A stretch of DNA of 64,000 nt from Modestobacter versicolor (GTDB lineage: Bacteria > Actinomycetota > Actinomycetes > Mycobacteriales > Geodermatophilaceae): contig NZ_JACIBU010000001.1 in assembly GCF_014195485.1 (NCBI RefSeq), positions 248,001-312,000 of the forward strand, written 5' to 3'. Below the pieces are notes generated by a model. It ran no database searches and had not been told where the DNA came from. It saw only the letters and a list, made by a program, of their open reading frames with translations. Position numbers and translations under genes: made by a program. Of the stretch, positions 62,787-64,000 are shown piece after piece. Positions within the stretch are counted from its first letter, which is position 1. Every line of letters begins with the position of its first letter.

Positions 62787-64000
62787 TCAGCGGGTGCTGA
62801 CCACGGCGGCGCTCTCGGCCGGCAGGGTCACCGTCGCGCCGTCGAGCCGCGGTGCGTCGCCGGTGCTGAACAGCACCCCGGTGGCCGGCACGTCGAGGTC
62901 GATCTCGCGCGGCTGCTCGGCCAGGTTGGCCACCACCCGCAGCGAGCCGCGGTGCACGACCAGCCAGCGCTCGTCGTCGTCCCAGCTGACCGCGACCCCG
63001 GACAGGTCCGGGTCGACCAGCTCGGGCTGCGCGCGGCGCAGCGCGAGCAGCGCCCGGTGCACCGCGAGCACGTGCGCGTGCGGCTCGGTGGTGAGCTCCG
63101 ACCAGTCCAGCTTGGACCGGGTGAAGGTCTCCGGGTCCTGCGGGTCGGGGACGACGTCGGCGTCCCAGCCGTGCTCGGCGAACTCACCGATGCGGCCCTC
63201 GGCGGTGGCCCGGCCGAGCTCGGGCTCCGGGTGGCTGGTGAAGAACTGCCACGGGGTGGACGCGCCCCACTCCTCGCCCATGAACAGCATCGGGGTGAAC
63301 GGGCTGGTCAGCACCAGGGTCGCGCCGACGCCGAGCAGCCCGGGGGAGACGGACGCGGAGATCCGGTCGCCGACCGCGCGGTTGCCGATCTGGTCGTGGT
63401 CCTGCAGGTAGGCCAGGAACTTCCAGCCCGGCAGCGCGGCGGTGTCGACCGGCCGGCCGTGGTGCCGCTTGCGGAAGCTGGACCAGTCGCCGGCGTGGAA
63501 GTAGGCGCCGGTGAGCACCTTGGCCAGCCCGCCGAGGCCGGCCGCCTCGAAGTCGGCGTAGTAGCCCTGCCCCTCGCCGGTCAGCTGGGTGTGCAGCGAG
63601 TGGTGGAAGTCGTCGCTCCACTGCGCGTCCAGCCCGGTGCCGCCGGCCACCCGCGGGGTGACCAGCCGCGGGTCGTTGAGGTCGCTCTCGGCGATGAGCG
63701 TGAGCGGGCGGCCCTCGGCGACGGAGAGCTTCTCCACCTCCACGGCCATCTCCTCGAGCACGTGGGTGGCCCGCTCGTCGACGAGCGCGTGCACGGCGTC
63801 CAGCCGCAGGCCGTCGGCGTGCATGTCGCGCAGCCACATCAGCGCGTTGTCGATGATGTAGCGGCGCACCTCGTCGGAGTCCGGGCCGGAGAGGTTGACC
63901 GAGTTGCCCCAGGTGTTCGCCCCGCCCTCGGCGAAGACCGGGAAGAACTCCGGGAGGTAGTTCCCCGACGGGCCCAGGTGGTTGTAGACGACGTCCTGGA
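62787..64000 (-). CDS. treZ: Malto-oligosyltrehalose trehalohydrolase (partial, 5' end outside window)
   Basis: About 404 C-terminal residues of a GH13 enzyme releasing trehalose from maltooligosyl trehalose, second step of the TreY-TreZ route. Near the window edge DVVYNHLGPSGNYL is a TreZ-type region I block. The catalytic nucleophile is in DGLRLDAVHALVD, the acid in LIAESDLNDPR, and the third Asp in LQDHDQIGNRAVGDR. MLFMGEEWGASTPWQFFTSH is characteristic of TreZ. A small beta domain ends the protein. The frame is open to base 63998; the start is outside. Confidence 0.95.
   Translation of the reverse strand, partial: QDVVYNHLGPSGNYLPEFFPVFAEGGANTWGNSVNLSGPDSDEVRRYIIDNALMWLRDMHADGLRLDAVHALVDERATHVLEEMAVEVEKLSVAEGRPLTLIAESDLNDPRLVTPRVAGGTGLDAQWSDDFHHSLHTQLTGEGQGYYADFEAAGLGGLAKVLTGAYFHAGDWSSFRKRHHGRPVDTAALPGWKFLAYLQDHDQIGNRAVGDRISASVSPGLLGVGATLVLTSPFTPMLFMGEEWGASTPWQFFTSHPEPELGRATAEGRIGEFAEHGWDADVVPDPQDPETFTRSKLDWSELTTEPHAHVLAVHRALLALRRAQPELVDPDLSGVAVSWDDDERWLVVHRGSLRVVANLAEQPREIDLDVPATGVLFSTGDAPRLDGATVTLPAESAAVVSTR

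Overview
This is a single chromosomal window of very high G+C DNA, with many GTG starts, NNC/NNG codons and gene-start-proximal TANNNT hexamers. It reads as an actinobacterium, most likely Geodermatophilaceae-like (Blastococcus, Geodermatophilus or Modestobacter); the family call is an inference from gene order and style. I see no tRNA, rRNA, CRISPR array, insertion sequence or prophage gene.

Region 1 (1-32.7 kb) is a conserved housekeeping block. Its order closely follows the Mycobacterium tuberculosis Rv2703-Rv2674 neighbourhood as I remember it: principal sigma factor, ppgK, suhB, a LytR-C protein, DUF4193, dut, DUF3710, an alpha/beta hydrolase, an OB-fold protein, DUF3159, ceoC/ceoB, a KimA-like permease, a TrmA-like methyltransferase, dxs, an RNase D-like protein, DUF3000, hemE, hemY, hemQ and msrB. 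Three modules interrupt it: a fadA-fadB beta-oxidation operon, a xylose-type sugar ABC operon, and a LuxR regulator.

Region 2 (32.8-39.7 kb) holds an exported nuclease, small wHTH and cold-shock proteins, a small membrane protein preceded by a 14-bp tandem repeat, a YCII protein and an MMPL transporter.

Region 3 (39.7-56 kb) is an accessory catabolic island under two IclR regulators. The first half is an MFS exporter-IclR pair divergent from SDR and two acyl-CoA dehydrogenase genes. The second half is a six-gene minus-strand operon (NMT1-type binding protein, aldehyde dehydrogenase, two permeases, ATPase, benzoylformate-decarboxylase-like enzyme). Beyond a second IclR gene come a non-oxidative aryl-acid decarboxylase-like amidohydrolase and an FAD aromatic hydroxylase. 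Together they suggest uptake of an aromatic 2-oxo or carboxylic acid, decarboxylation, oxidation and ring hydroxylation. No ring-cleavage enzyme lies in the window.

Region 4 (56-64 kb) has a TetR/serine-hydrolase pair with twin operators, a Prim-PolC/LigC repair pair split by an exported peptidase-like lipoprotein, a RibD-type reductase and the 3' part of treZ.

Two genome-style signals stand out. At least seventeen genes appear to be leaderless, with a -10 hexamer 6-8 nt before the start codon. Gene ends are marked by long perfect hairpins, including two copies of a 57-bp palindromic element whose stem carries compensatory changes.
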